Shown: positions 17,662 through 26,665, numbered from the stretch's first letter. The stretch is DNA of 52,325 bases from an uncultured cyanobacterium (GCA_946221495.1 CAMIFA010000012.1:1-52325), one strand, 5' to 3'. The notes: a model not told the origin generated them from the letters alone. Numbers and translations: made by a program.

Positions 17662-18750
17662 GTGGAAGCTAAATCATCCTCTGAACCATTTAATCTGTCT
17701 GGAATCAGTCTGCTGGTAATCCTCAGCGTCGTCCTTAGTCTAGCAGCACTACTTTTTGATTGGACAAATAAGCTACTCTGGCAAGCAACATCGCTGACAC
17801 TGCCGCTATTAGTGAGTGCTTTAGTAACATCAGGATTAGGCTACTGGATAGTACCGCTCCTGCAAAGGCTCAAAACTGGGCAAGTTATCCGTGAAGATGG
17901 TCCTCAAAGTCATTTAAAAAAAGCAGGCACTCCGACGATGGGCGGGGTGTTTTTTGTACCTGTGGCTGTAGCAGTTGCTTTGATATTATCCGGCTTTGCT
18001 GCGCCTACTATTGCCGTGTGTACGCTTACATTAGGCTATGCGGCGATCGGCTGGCTGGACGACTGGCAAATTTTGCGTCATAAGTCAAATAAGGGGATTT
18101 CACCCCGCATGAAACTTGCTTTGCAGATTGGTTTTGGCGCGCTGTTTTGTTTGTGGCTAGCTTGGGCTAAATCAGGCACTATTACAACGATTACTTTACC
18201 TTTTGGTTTTATGCTGCCATTAGGACTACTATTTTGGCTTTTAGCTGTGTTTGTACTTGTCGCCGAAAGTAACGCTACTAACTTAACCGATGGGGTTGAT
18301 GGTTTGGCAGCAGGAACAGGAGCGATCGCCTTTTTAGGATTAGCTACTTTAGTTGCTCCTACTTCACCACAGTTAATGATTTTTTGTGCTTGTATGAGTG
18401 GCAGTTGCTTAGGCTTTTTAATGCATAACCGCAACCCCGCGCGTGTTTTCATGGGTGATACAGGTTCTTTGGCACTAGGAGGAGCTTTAGCAGGTGTAGC
18501 TTTATTAACTAATACTCTTTGGGCGCTATTTATTCTCAGTGGCATCTTTTTCGTAGAAACTCTTTCGGTAATGGCGCAAGTAAGCTACTACAAAGCAACT
18601 AAAAACCCAGACGGTGTAGGCAAGCGCTTATTCAAAATGGCTCCATTACATCATCATCTCGAACTTTCTGGTTGGTCAGAATTACAAGTAGTTGCTGTGT
18701 TTTACACAATTAACGCCATGCTGGTTCTGTTATGTTTTTTGCTGCGTTGA
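17662..18750 (+). CDS. mraY: Phospho-N-acetylmuramoyl-pentapeptide-transferase
   Basis: MraY attaches phospho-MurNAc-pentapeptide to undecaprenyl phosphate to form lipid I, the first membrane step of peptidoglycan synthesis. The 362-residue protein has about ten membrane segments and the family motifs DGPQSHLKKAGTPTMGG, ESNATNLTDGVDGLAAGTGA, FMGDTGSLALGGAL and the loop APLHHHLELSGWSE. The catalytic aspartates lie in the second and third of these. The start is GTG at 17662, and a short poorly conserved N-terminal stretch precedes the first helix. No neighbouring cell-wall genes are in the window, as is common in cyanobacteria. Confidence 0.95.
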   Translation: MEAKSSSEPFNLSGISLLVILSVVLSLAALLFDWTNKLLWQATSLTLPLLVSALVTSGLGYWIVPLLQRLKTGQVIREDGPQSHLKKAGTPTMGGVFFVPVAVAVALILSGFAAPTIAVCTLTLGYAAIGWLDDWQILRHKSNKGISPRMKLALQIGFGALFCLWLAWAKSGTITTITLPFGFMLPLGLLFWLLAVFVLVAESNATNLTDGVDGLAAGTGAIAFLGLATLVAPTSPQLMIFCACMSGSCLGFLMHNRNPARVFMGDTGSLALGGALAGVALLTNTLWALFILSGIFFVETLSVMAQVSYYKATKNPDGVGKRLFKMAPLHHHLELSGWSELQVVAVFYTINAMLVLLCFLLR

Positions 18751-18938
18751 AAATTAGCGGCTTGGCAAACGCGGTTTAACAGCTTGGCTCACCAGCGAAT
18801 GAATTTTGTACCTCATTCGAGGTCTAAACTAGCTACTTGGTGCAGTGGTTAAGTAGCGACCATAACAGAGACTTACGCCTATTTCACGAGGTTACACTCG
18901 ATATACTAAGAGAACATCATCGCCGGAAAAATCTGCTT

Positions 18939-19514
18939 ATGACTGCGTTTACTATCAGTCTGGAGCCAGTAATTCATATAACCGACGAACAGTTTTATCA
19001 ACTGTGTCGTGTCAACCCTGATGTAAAGTTTGAGCGCAGCGCAACTGGGGAACTGATTGTTATGCCGCCAACGGGAGGAGAAACAGGCAGTTACAATTCA
19101 GAAATTAATGCTGATTTTGTGATTTGGAATCGTCAAGCTCAACTTGGTAAGGTTTTCGATTCTTCAACCTGCTTTAAACTTCCCAAAGGTGGCGATCGCT
19201 CTCCAGATGTTGCTTGGGTTGCTTTAGAACGATGGCAAAAGCTTAGTCGTGAACAACAACGCAAGTTTCCGCCCATTGCACCAGACTTTGTGCTAGAACT
19301 CCTTTCCCCAACTGATAACTTGGAGAAGACTCAAGCCAAAATGCAGGAGTATCTCAATAGTGGTGTGGGGTTGGGTTGGTTAATTGATCGAGATAATCGC
19401 ACTGTTGAAGTTTACCGGATAAATCAATTAGTAGAAGTGTTGAAAGAACCGCAACAACTCTCTGGAGAAAATGTGCTACCTGGATTTATTTTAGATTTAA
19501 ATAGCGTTTGGTAG
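18939..19514 (+). CDS. Uma2 family putative endonuclease
   Basis: The 191-residue protein is a second type of Uma2 protein, with FYQLCRVNPDVKFERSATGE, VMPPTGGETG, GDRSPDVAWV carrying the conserved PD, and FVLELLSPTDNLEKTQAKM carrying the acidic residue. The frame is open from 18837, but ATG 18939 is the better start because family members begin near LEPVIHITDEQF. It differs clearly in sequence from the other two Uma2 genes in this window. Confidence 0.87.
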   Translation: MTAFTISLEPVIHITDEQFYQLCRVNPDVKFERSATGELIVMPPTGGETGSYNSEINADFVIWNRQAQLGKVFDSSTCFKLPKGGDRSPDVAWVALERWQKLSREQQRKFPPIAPDFVLELLSPTDNLEKTQAKMQEYLNSGVGLGWLIDRDNRTVEVYRINQLVEVLKEPQQLSGENVLPGFILDLNSVW

Positions 19515-19552
19515 ATACGGTAAGGCAGTAGGGAATGGTGAGCGCGATCGGT

Positions 19553-19586
19553 TCTACACATAACCTTGCAGCTACTTGACACTGGA
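19553..19586 (+). repeat. 34-bp direct repeat, left copy
   Basis: These 34 bases are identical to 20029-20062 and in the same orientation. Similarity continues weakly for about 15 more bases on the right. The two copies bracket the YgiT gene. Confidence 0.85.
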
Positions 19587-19694
19587 CGCTAACAGATAAA
19601 CTTGTCGTGTCCTGACTGATAATTTACAGCTACCTAAAGGCACAATTGAGTTGCAGCAAATAACCTCTGCAAAGCGATTGTTATACTGGTTTGA

Positions 19695-19937
19695 CTATGC
19701 AGACTTTATATGAGCTACTGGAATCTGTTCTGTTCTTTCAGGGACTTTTGCTCCGGTTGCAATAGCATGAACAGCATGGAGAATATCGGCTGAGTAGTAT
19801 CGATTGCCACAATTATCGCAAACACCAATCGTGACATCTTCAAGAATAACGAATCCATCTTTGTGCTTGAATGCCTCACGCTTGACAATACGGGGTTGAA
19901 CAGTTCCTTCACAATATTCGCATTTGTATCTGTACAT
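19695..19937 (-). CDS. YgiT-type zinc-finger (MqsA-like) antitoxin, orphan
   Basis: The 80-residue protein has two CxxC pairs, CEYC and CDNC, spaced as in YgiT/MqsA zinc fingers (YKCEYCEGTVQP and VTIGVCDNCGNRYYSAD). Members usually follow a small DUF4258-type toxin gene. Here the upstream space holds only a possible toxin tail fragment, and the gene is enclosed by 34-bp direct repeats. It is therefore probably an antitoxin left behind after loss of the toxin. Regulation cannot be judged. Confidence 0.85.
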   Translation of the reverse strand: MYRYKCEYCEGTVQPRIVKREAFKHKDGFVILEDVTIGVCDNCGNRYYSADILHAVHAIATGAKVPERTEQIPVAHIKSA

Positions 19938-19942
19938 AATAA

Positions 19943-20026
19943 TTAGCCCTCTAACTCAGTGACTGCATAAACAGTAATAATTGAACAGCCAATTATATAA
20001 AGGTGATTGTGATCGCTCAAAGCATT
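19943..20026 (-). pseudogene. Possible C-terminal remnant of the toxin partner
   Basis: Just upstream of the YgiT gene an open stretch of about 28 codons ends in TAA at 19943-19945 and reads LYIIGCSIITVYAVTELEG near its end. The IITVY strand resembles the last strand of DUF4258-type toxins that normally precede YgiT genes. A TAG closes the frame upstream at the edge of the direct repeat at 20029. The fragment is short and the identification tentative. Confidence 0.35.
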
Positions 20027-20028
20027 GC

Positions 20029-20062
20029 TCTACACATAACCTTGCAGCTACTTGACACTGGA
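20029..20062 (+). repeat. 34-bp direct repeat, right copy
   Basis: This is an identical copy of 19553-19586. Its left edge coincides with the point where the putative toxin remnant breaks off. Confidence 0.85.
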
Positions 20063-20259
20063 TTTTAACAGGTAACTTTAAAGTGTAACTAGGTATCAGG
20101 GTGTTTCAATCATCCGATGTAAGCGTCTATTTTGATACATTTGCGCTAATTATCTAGTCTCTTATTGTTCAAGTTTTTCTTGCCCGCCTGCAAGATAGGT
20201 ATTCGAGTAGCACTTACGCTAAAAGTTACGTTAAAATCAATAGCTACATGAACAAAAGA

Positions 20260-20640
20260 TTAATTTTCAAAAGAGCTATTAATCAATTGTTCAACTTCAC
20301 TACGAGTTAACTCTTGCCATTTTCCTGAAGTCGTCATCTCAAAAGCTTCGCCATTCCACTGTACAGGAACTCTGTGAAAATCTTCTCTACCAAAAAAAAT
20401 TCCCTGACCTTCTGGGCAATGATGGATGAAGATTATGTTTTGTGGATCTAACCTGTGTTTTTGAGTGATGCCTGAAACCACAGTTTCAATACAGTTAGTT
20501 GCTGATGTTCCTTGATTAGCTTTTAACTCCGAAATAATTACCACTGGGGTAGGAAGGTTATATAAGTTAATCTGGCAGTATGACTCTTTATAGTACCCTT
20601 GAAAAACGAAAATTTCTCTAATTGGCGACTTTTTGTTCAT
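20260..20640 (-). CDS. Hypothetical protein
   Basis: The 126-residue soluble protein has no recognised domain. It contains LYNLPTPVVIISELKANQGT and NIIFIHHCPEGQGIFFGRED, with alternating strands and helices, and ends in a helix ELTRSEVEQLINSSF. The overall pattern recalls small cyanobacterial accessory proteins of unknown function. It stands alone between AT-rich spacers. Confidence 0.65.
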   Translation of the reverse strand: MNKKSPIREIFVFQGYYKESYCQINLYNLPTPVVIISELKANQGTSATNCIETVVSGITQKHRLDPQNIIFIHHCPEGQGIFFGREDFHRVPVQWNGEAFEMTTSGKWQELTRSEVEQLINSSFEN

Positions 20641-20990
20641 AATTGCTATCTATTTAGGTGAATTTTTTCAACCTTATCGCAATTTTTTGTACGATTACCG
20701 CTTAAACTCTAGGTAACTTAAATTATTTGTAAGTCTTCTGTATATTATACTGACATAGAATATATCCAGATTTCTGTATCTAATATTAGGTATTAGGACA
20801 AAAATTAATATTTTTATATCTTCTTTTAAAATCTTAAATACACTTTTAGAGATAGTTGCTTGAGCAGATGTCTAATGGGTGCAAACTAAGTTAAGAGTCA
20901 CTATTTAATTCAAAGAAAAGCTTTGATGTAAGTTAGACAGTCTAGGAACAATGCTCACTTTACAGTTACTTAAAACTCAGCGATCGCAAC
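20641..20990. other. AT-rich intergenic region
   Basis: No gene is supported here. It should carry the promoter of the minus-strand hypothetical gene at 20260-20640. TA-rich words are frequent around 20730-20850. Confidence 0.5.
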
Positions 20991-21494
20991 TCAGGTTTTA
21001 CGTAGCTGGCTTACTAAGTGAGTTAGTTCTGGCAAGATTAGCTGTTGCATACCCAGCTTGACTGCATTGGTTGAACCAGGTAGAGAGAAGATTAATTTAC
21101 TTTGATAAACACCAGCGATCGCCCTAGAAGCGATCGCCCTTGAACCAATTTCTTGATAACTCAGCCAGCGAAATAACTCCCCAAATCCTGGCAAGGTTTT
21201 TTCTAGTAAATTCTCAATTGCATCATAAGTAGTATCTCTAGGCGCAATCCCAGTACCACCATTAAAAATTACAGCATCTAGATCCAATTCCTTACCCAGC
21301 ACTGCCATTTGTGCTTGAATTTCTCTTGGTTCATCTTTAATAATTGTGTACGCCCCCACAACATGACTGGCATCGAGGAGTAATTGTTTAATTAAACTGC
21401 CACTGTGATCGCTTTCAAAAGAGCGAGTATCACTAACTGTAATCACAGCACAATTTACAGTAATCTTAGTTATATCAGGGTGAGGTTGCGCCAT
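20991..21494 (-). CDS. moaB: Molybdenum cofactor biosynthesis protein B
   Basis: The 167-residue protein belongs to the MoaB/Mog family, which adenylylates molybdopterin during molybdenum cofactor synthesis. Motifs are AVITVSDTRSFESDHSG, VIFNGGTGIAPRDTTYDA with the conserved GGTG loop, LFRWLSYQEIGSRAIASRA and FSLPGSTNAVKLGM. Length and organisation are normal. No other cofactor genes are adjacent. Molybdenum cofactor is needed for nitrate reductase in cyanobacteria. Confidence 0.93.
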   Translation of the reverse strand: MAQPHPDITKITVNCAVITVSDTRSFESDHSGSLIKQLLLDASHVVGAYTIIKDEPREIQAQMAVLGKELDLDAVIFNGGTGIAPRDTTYDAIENLLEKTLPGFGELFRWLSYQEIGSRAIASRAIAGVYQSKLIFSLPGSTNAVKLGMQQLILPELTHLVSQLRKT

Positions 21495-21644
21495 CCAATT
21501 AGAGATTAAAACTTATAAAAAGTAACTAGTTGGATCAAGATTTTAAGTAGTAGCGGTCAGCAATCAGCTTAAAAGAATGCCACCTACTTGCTTTTTGGAG
21601 ATTCTTTTTACCTACCCCAATATCAGGTTTTCTTTCTTACTGAA

Positions 21645-21669
21645 AGCTGATAGCTAATAGCTGACAGCT
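21645..21669 (+). repeat. 25-bp inverted repeat, left copy
   Basis: This imperfectly self-complementary word, built from AGCT and TAGC units, is matched with two mismatches by the reverse complement of 22585-22609. Together the copies flank psb28 and dtd. The pattern is a common dispersed cyanobacterial repeat. Confidence 0.6.
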
Positions 21670-21676
21670 TTATCTT

Positions 21677-22012
21677 CTAAGACTTGTTGAGTCCTAAACC
21701 ATGATCTTCGGCATACCTTTCCATAAAGCGCATGAAGCGCTCCCACTCACCTGCCGATCTCATTAAATAAAGCACTTCTAATGCTTCCGGCTTACCGTTG
21801 ACGAATTTACCCTTAACTTCGCGGGTTACTAATTCCCCTTCTTCATCAATCATGTACATTCCAGTGATTTCGTCAGCATTGCCGCTACTCAAAGCCTTGG
21901 GATTTTGGAAATAAAACGTCGCAGTGCCGTTGCTACCATCCCGCGCCCGCGTCAGGCGTACATCTGGGACAACTTCTTCGTCGATACCTCTGGAAAACTG
22001 AATTTGAGCCAT
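21677..22012 (-). CDS. psb28: Photosystem II assembly factor Psb28
   Basis: The 111-residue protein matches Psb28, which binds the CP47-containing PSII assembly intermediate on the cytoplasmic side. Diagnostic parts are IQFSRGIDEEVVPDVRLTR, GTATFYFQNPKAL, ITGMYMIDEEGELVTREV and the C-terminal EWERFMRFMERYAEDHGL. Length is as expected. It lies upstream of moaB in the same direction but with a 180-base gap, so co-transcription is uncertain. Confidence 0.95.
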   Translation of the reverse strand: MAQIQFSRGIDEEVVPDVRLTRARDGSNGTATFYFQNPKALSSGNADEITGMYMIDEEGELVTREVKGKFVNGKPEALEVLYLMRSAGEWERFMRFMERYAEDHGLGLNKS

Positions 22013-22115
22013 AGTAAGTGCGACTAGCCTTTTATGATCGGTGATTTAATATTTTCTCATCATTTAGAACATACCTGTACAGCTGCTACTAATTGGTTGA
22101 GCTATGAACTGTAGA

Positions 22116-22577
22116 TTAACTAGCATCTCGCTCTAGCACCAAGGTTACAGGACCGTCATTTTCAATTGAGACTTGCATCATCGCCCCAAATTGCCCTGTC
22201 TCTACCCGCAAGCCACTTTGTCGCAATTTGGCAACAAAGGAGTTATACAAGTTTAGAGCTTGTTCTGGGGCAGCTGAAAAATCGAATGAGGGACGGCGAC
22301 CTTTACGACAGTCGCCGTAAAGAGTGAATTGGCTAATTACCAGCAGTTCACCCCCAATTTCTTGCACAGATTTTTGCCAGCGATCTTGATTGTCGCTACT
22401 TTCAGCTTCTGGAAATAATCGCAATTGCAGACATTTACCAGCCATCCAATCAACTTGGGCTTCGGTGTCAGTGCTGGCGATACCTACAAGTAAATTCAAC
22501 CCGCGTCCAATTTTGCCGATAATTTGACCATCAACGGCAACTTGAGAAGATTTAACTCGTTGGATAATGACGCGCAT
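22116..22577 (-). CDS. dtd: D-aminoacyl-tRNA deacylase
   Basis: The 153-residue protein removes D-amino acids mischarged on tRNA. Family motifs present are MRVIIQRVKSSQVAVDG at the N-terminus, the SQFTLYGDCRKGRRPSF active-site segment, and the C-terminal NDGPVTLVLE carrying the Gly-cisPro motif that selects chirality. The length is exact for the DTD1 class. No odd features. Confidence 0.95.
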   Translation of the reverse strand: MRVIIQRVKSSQVAVDGQIIGKIGRGLNLLVGIASTDTEAQVDWMAGKCLQLRLFPEAESSDNQDRWQKSVQEIGGELLVISQFTLYGDCRKGRRPSFDFSAAPEQALNLYNSFVAKLRQSGLRVETGQFGAMMQVSIENDGPVTLVLERDAS

Positions 22578-22584
22578 AATAATC

Positions 22585-22609
22585 AGCCATCAGCTATTAG
22601 CTATCAGCT
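22585..22609 (-). repeat. 25-bp inverted repeat, right copy
   Basis: This is the counterpart of 21645-21669 in the opposite orientation, with two mismatches. Confidence 0.6.
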
Positions 22610-22657
22610 TTTAGGTTTGCTATTAGAAAAAGTCTATGTTTGCTTAAACTAAAGGAA

Positions 22658-22685
22658 CTCAGCCGTCAAAAAGCTAACGGCTGAG
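22658..22685 (-). terminator. Probable terminator of the CobW-family gene
   Basis: A perfect 9-bp stem CTCAGCCGT/ACGGCTGAG with a 10-base loop lies 18 bases downstream of the minus-strand stop at 22703. On that strand it is followed by TTCCTTT. Confidence 0.6.
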
Positions 22686-22702
22686 TGCTGACGTGCTGAA
22701 AG

Positions 22703-23779
22703 CTATTTACCAAATCCTTTGCCACGAGTAGAAGGAATACAAACGCAGTCTTGTAGCTGAGTGCGTAGAATTTCATGGTCTAAATCCTGTCCGATTAGCA
22801 CTAGCTGATTTTTCGGTTCACCTTTCCAGTCTTCATCGTCGATACTAAAGCGCTTACCGCAAAGATGAAAAATATGCCGTCTGGGACTTTCATCAAACCA
22901 CATAATTCCTTTTGCTCGGAAGATACTAGGAGGCAATTGGTTATCTAAAAAATACTGAAACTTTCTAATTGACAAAGGCTTGTCACTTTCAAAAGATAAC
23001 GAGGTGAAGCCGTCATTTTCTAAGTGATGGGAGTGATGATTGTGGTCATGATGGTCATGATGGTCGTGATGCTCGTGATCGTGGTGGTGATGCTCGTGAG
23101 CATGGTCTGAGGGTTGGTCAAAATATTTATCAGACTCAAATAGACCGACACTGAGAATTAAGGGAATTGCTACTTGCGATCGCGTAGTCCGAAGAATTCT
23201 TGCTCCTTCTTTAATTTCCCGAATCTTAACTTCCAATAAATCTAAATCAGCTTCATCAACTAAATCCGCTTTATTCAGCAGAATAATGTCACCGTATTGA
23301 ATTTGGCTATGTGCCGCTTGAGAGTTAAATAAGTCTACGCTGTAGTTTGCTGCGTCTACTACGGTGATAATTGAGTCAAGGCGAGTTAAGTCTCGTAACT
23401 CAGTACCTAAAAACGTTAAAGCTACAGGTAGGGGATCGGCAAGACCAGTTGTTTCCACTACCAGATAATCTAGTTTTTCTTGGCGTTCTAAGACTTTATA
23501 AACCGCTTCTACTAAATCATTATTAATGGTGCAGCAAATACAACCGTTATTGAGCTCCACCATGTCTTCGCCAGTGGTAACAATTAGCTCGTTGTCAATG
23601 CCAATTTCGCCGAATTCATTAACTAAAACAGCTGTTTTTACACCTTCTTGATTAGTAAGGATGTGGTTAAGTAAAGTTGTTTTACCGCTACCAAGAAAAC
23701 CCGTAATAATAGTGACTGGTAAGCCATGTTTCGGGGCATCCATTACTTGAGATTGGTCGGGAGTCACTGATGATTGCAT
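22703..23779 (-). CDS. CobW/ZNG1-family GTP-dependent metallochaperone
   Basis: The 358-residue protein has a P-loop GFLGSGKT (27-34), the metal-binding CxCC motif GCICC (Cys80, Cys82, Cys83), NKAD for guanine recognition (169-172), and a very histidine-rich loop at about 226-252. The C-terminal CobW_C domain ends at the KGKGFGK-like tail. Such COG0523 GTPases deliver zinc or another divalent metal to client proteins. The histidine-rich loop suggests metal capture or storage. Which metal is used is not shown by the sequence, and no Zur box was recognised upstream. Confidence 0.9.
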   Translation of the reverse strand: MQSSVTPDQSQVMDAPKHGLPVTIITGFLGSGKTTLLNHILTNQEGVKTAVLVNEFGEIGIDNELIVTTGEDMVELNNGCICCTINNDLVEAVYKVLERQEKLDYLVVETTGLADPLPVALTFLGTELRDLTRLDSIITVVDAANYSVDLFNSQAAHSQIQYGDIILLNKADLVDEADLDLLEVKIREIKEGARILRTTRSQVAIPLILSVGLFESDKYFDQPSDHAHEHHHHDHEHHDHHDHHDHNHHSHHLENDGFTSLSFESDKPLSIRKFQYFLDNQLPPSIFRAKGIMWFDESPRRHIFHLCGKRFSIDDEDWKGEPKNQLVLIGQDLDHEILRTQLQDCVCIPSTRGKGFGK

Positions 23780-24170
23780 GGTAAATCGCTGTCAAAACGT
23801 CAAAAAGCGGAAAGTGCGGTCTTGGGGAGCCAGTTCCGTGCGGGGGTTCCCCCCGTTGAGGAAACTGGCGTGTCTCCCCAAGAGGAGCAACTTTCCAAGA
23901 AAATAGCAGTATAGAGTCAACGGTACACCGGATTTTAAATCTAGTGCCTGCGTTGACTGCATAAGCGCAGTTACAGGGCTAACACTCTTTTGAGGAATGT
24001 TGAGAGCTATTCCAGCTGCTCTCCCCTATTATTGCCTATCTGCTAATTTCACTAATGGGTAAGATAACAAAACGTGCGCTGCATAAGTAGCATTCTTAAG
24101 AGGCGAGCGCTAATTCCTCAATCTATATTAGCTTCGTACCCCAAACCCTATACTCCTGTTTACGAGAACA
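23780..24170. other. Intergenic region between divergent CobW-family gene and cysS
   Basis: This divergent promoter region contains the large hairpin repeat described separately (23821-23882). No additional gene is supported. Confidence 0.5.
23821..23882. repeat. GC-rich nested hairpin repeat element
   Basis: The outer arms CTTGGGGAG and CTCCCCAAG (23821-23829 and 23874-23882) are perfect. Inside them CCAGTT pairs with AACTGG (23863-23868), and a core of G5-TT-C6 lies at 23842-23854. The composition is much more GC-rich than the surroundings. It resembles extragenic hairpin repeats common in cyanobacterial genomes, though no second copy was seen in this window. Confidence 0.75.
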
Positions 24171-25607
24171 ATGTCCTTAACGCTTTATAACACTCTGACT
24201 CGCCGGAAAGAAATTTTTGAACCCCTAGAACCTAAAAAGGTACGGATGTATTATTGCGGCGTGACTGTGTACGATTACTGCCACCTGGGTCATGCACGGG
24301 CGTGTATTGTTTGGGATGTGGTGCGCCGCTATCTACAGTGGCGGGGATATGACGTGAAGTATGTCCAGAATTTTACTGATATCGACGACAAAATTTTAAC
24401 CCGTGCGCGACAAGAAAAGTCATCAATGCAAGATGTAGCTGAACGCTATATTCAAGCGTATTTTGAAGACATGGCGCGGCTGAATATTAAAGAGGCAGAT
24501 GAGTATCCCCGTGCAACTCATACTCTAGACGGAATTAAGCGGCTAATTCATGATTTGGAACACAAAGGTTATGCTTATCCTTCTGATGGCGATGTCTACT
24601 ATGCAGTACGGCAATTCGGAGAGTATGGCAAGCTTTCGGGGCGCAAGTTAGAAGATTTGCAAGCCGGGGCGAGTGGCAGGGTTAATGTAACAGAGGATTC
24701 AGAGTCAAAGAAGAAAGACCCGTTTGATTTTGCTTTATGGAAAGCAGCAAAGCCAGGGGAACCAGCATTCTTCTCGCCTTGGGGTGAGGGACGACCTGGG
24801 TGGCATATTGAGTGTTCCGCAATGGTGCGCGATCGCCTGGGTGAGACAATTGATATCCACGCTGGAGGTGCTGATTTAATTTTTCCGCATCATGAAAATG
24901 AAATTGCTCAAAGTGAAGCTGTTACTGGTAAACCGTTAGCTAATTACTGGTTACACAATGGCATGGTGACTGTTGATGGTGAGAAGATGTCTAAATCGTT
25001 GGGCAACTTTATTACAATTCGGGATCTGCTGGATCGAGGAGTTGACCCAATGGCAGTGCGGCTGTTTGTGCTGCAAGCGCAATACCGTAAACCGATTGAT
25101 TTTACTGAGGAAGCGATCGCTTCTGCCACTAACGGTTGGCACACACTTAAGGAAGGTCTACTTTTTGGTCATGAATACGGCTCCCAATTGGGTTTTACAA
25201 CGGACGACAGCCTAGATACTGATGCAGTCCAACGCTTTCAAATAGAGGTAGATGATGATTTTAATTTTCCTGGTGGCTTAACCGTTCTGTTTGAACTAGC
25301 AAAAGAATTACGCCGTGAAGGTAATATTCTCGTGCATCAAGGCAAAACGGAAACTTCTCCGCAACAGCTAGAAAAGCAGTGGCGCACTTTAGTGAGTTTG
25401 GCGCAGGTTTTAGGCTTAGAAGCGGTAGAAGAAACAAGCGTAATAACTGGGATAAGTGATGATGTAATTGAGTCTTTAATTCAGCAGCGCAGTGATGCCC
25501 GTAAAGCTAAGAATTTTGCCGAAGGCGATCGCATTCGCAATCAACTCCAAGAACAAGGCATTACCTTAATTGATAGCCCGGATGGTACTCGATGGCATCG
25601 CAATTAA
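24171..25607 (+). CDS. cysS: Cysteinyl-tRNA synthetase
   Basis: The 478-residue class I synthetase charges tRNA-Cys. It has HLGH (38-41) as the HIGH motif, KMSKS at 272-276, Cys29, and a zinc site including WHIECSAM (Cys215) and FPHHENE. The middle carries the FALWKAAKPGEP segment, and the C-terminal DALR-like helical region ends with RSDARKAKNFAEGDRIRNQL. The length is normal and no motif is missing. Confidence 0.96.
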   Translation: MSLTLYNTLTRRKEIFEPLEPKKVRMYYCGVTVYDYCHLGHARACIVWDVVRRYLQWRGYDVKYVQNFTDIDDKILTRARQEKSSMQDVAERYIQAYFEDMARLNIKEADEYPRATHTLDGIKRLIHDLEHKGYAYPSDGDVYYAVRQFGEYGKLSGRKLEDLQAGASGRVNVTEDSESKKKDPFDFALWKAAKPGEPAFFSPWGEGRPGWHIECSAMVRDRLGETIDIHAGGADLIFPHHENEIAQSEAVTGKPLANYWLHNGMVTVDGEKMSKSLGNFITIRDLLDRGVDPMAVRLFVLQAQYRKPIDFTEEAIASATNGWHTLKEGLLFGHEYGSQLGFTTDDSLDTDAVQRFQIEVDDDFNFPGGLTVLFELAKELRREGNILVHQGKTETSPQQLEKQWRTLVSLAQVLGLEAVEETSVITGISDDVIESLIQQRSDARKAKNFAEGDRIRNQLQEQGITLIDSPDGTRWHRN

Positions 25608-25787
25608 ATTGCTCTATTTCTCTGCAAGCAAAAAGTGTGAAATCGGGGTAAATCTTTGATGCAGGTAACTACTAACTGAATATGAAAACCGAGTTTAGGG
25701 CGGTAGGGAGGCTAATAAAGCTATAGCTTTTATCTAATGGTAACTACGCTTATAGCGATCCTATTTGAGTTGTGAAAATTATTTTTT

Positions 25788-25835
25788 AACGAACCGCCAA
25801 GGACGCAAAGAGCGCTAAGGAAAAAAAGAGAGAAT
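25788..25835 (+). repeat. Dispersed repeat core, degraded copy
   Basis: The segment starting AACGAACCGCCAAGGACGC resembles the interior of the MITE-like element at 47365-47457 (AACGAACCGCAAAGGACAC). Clear terminal inverted repeats are not retained here. Confidence 0.5.
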
Positions 25836-25860
25836 TTCATGAGTCATTTAGGATTGCTAT

Positions 25861-26442
25861 ATGACAGAAGAATACGGACCTAACCCTAACGATCCCTATC
25901 CAATAGCGGAACATCACCGAGTTTGTTTTATCAAAAACTTGATTAAGTCACCTAACATTATTGTTGGTGACTATTCCTACTACGACGAACCCGTTGATCC
26001 TGAGAGCTTTGAGAGGAACGTACTATATAACTATGGAAGCGATCGCCTAATTATTGGTAAGTTCTGTGCGATCGCAACTAAAGTCAAATTCATCATGAAT
26101 GGTGCTAATCATAAACTGGATGGCATTTCTACTTATCCATTTCCAATTTTTGGACACGGGTGGGAGAAGGCAATGGACAAACTAATGAACTTGCCTAGTA
26201 GAGGTGACATTGTTATTGGTAATGATGTCTGGATTGGTTACGAAGCTGTTATTATGCCAGGAATAAAAATCAGTGATGGTGCAGTTGTTGCTGCAAAATC
26301 TGTTGTAGTCAAAGATGTTCCGCCTTATACGATTGTCGGTGGTAATCCTGCTCTTGAAATTAAACAGCGCTTTAGCAACGCCGAAATTGCCCAATTGCTG
26401 GAACTCAAGTGGTGGGATTGGGATATTGACAACACCTATTGA
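25861..26442 (+). CDS. Vat/XAT-type acetyltransferase (left-handed beta-helix)
   Basis: The 193-residue protein belongs to the hexapeptide-repeat xenobiotic acetyltransferase group. It has RLIIGKFCAIATKVKFIMNGANHKLDG with the catalytic-position His, followed by hexapeptide turns DIVIGNDVWIGYEAVIMPG, AVVAAKSVVVKDVPPYTIVG and GNPALEIKQRF. This pattern is shared with streptogramin (Vat) and chloramphenicol (CatB) acetyltransferases. The true acceptor in a cyanobacterium is unknown, and drug resistance should not be assumed. It stands alone after cysS with a 253-base gap. Confidence 0.88.
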   Translation: MTEEYGPNPNDPYPIAEHHRVCFIKNLIKSPNIIVGDYSYYDEPVDPESFERNVLYNYGSDRLIIGKFCAIATKVKFIMNGANHKLDGISTYPFPIFGHGWEKAMDKLMNLPSRGDIVIGNDVWIGYEAVIMPGIKISDGAVVAAKSVVVKDVPPYTIVGGNPALEIKQRFSNAEIAQLLELKWWDWDIDNTY

Positions 26443-26665
26443 TGGAGAGAAATATCGACGCGCTGCGTAATACTGAGTGAGCAGAAAAAAGTTTAATTAT
26501 TAATACTGAGCCAATTAATAATTGATAGCTCCTCTTGATATTTTACGTTGCTTTGCGGTTACTAGCGTCCTATCTCTCTTATATCTCTTTTTTTCTTACC
26601 TTTTAGCTATTTTTAAAGTGAAAGAATATTTTTCTAACTTATTACCTATTACAGTTAATTTTTAC

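Noticed and set aside
25861..26442. Calling the acetyltransferase an antibiotic-resistance gene
   Set aside because: The hexapeptide fold and catalytic His support an acetyltransferase, but many chromosomal relatives have other substrates. No resistance claim can be made from the sequence.
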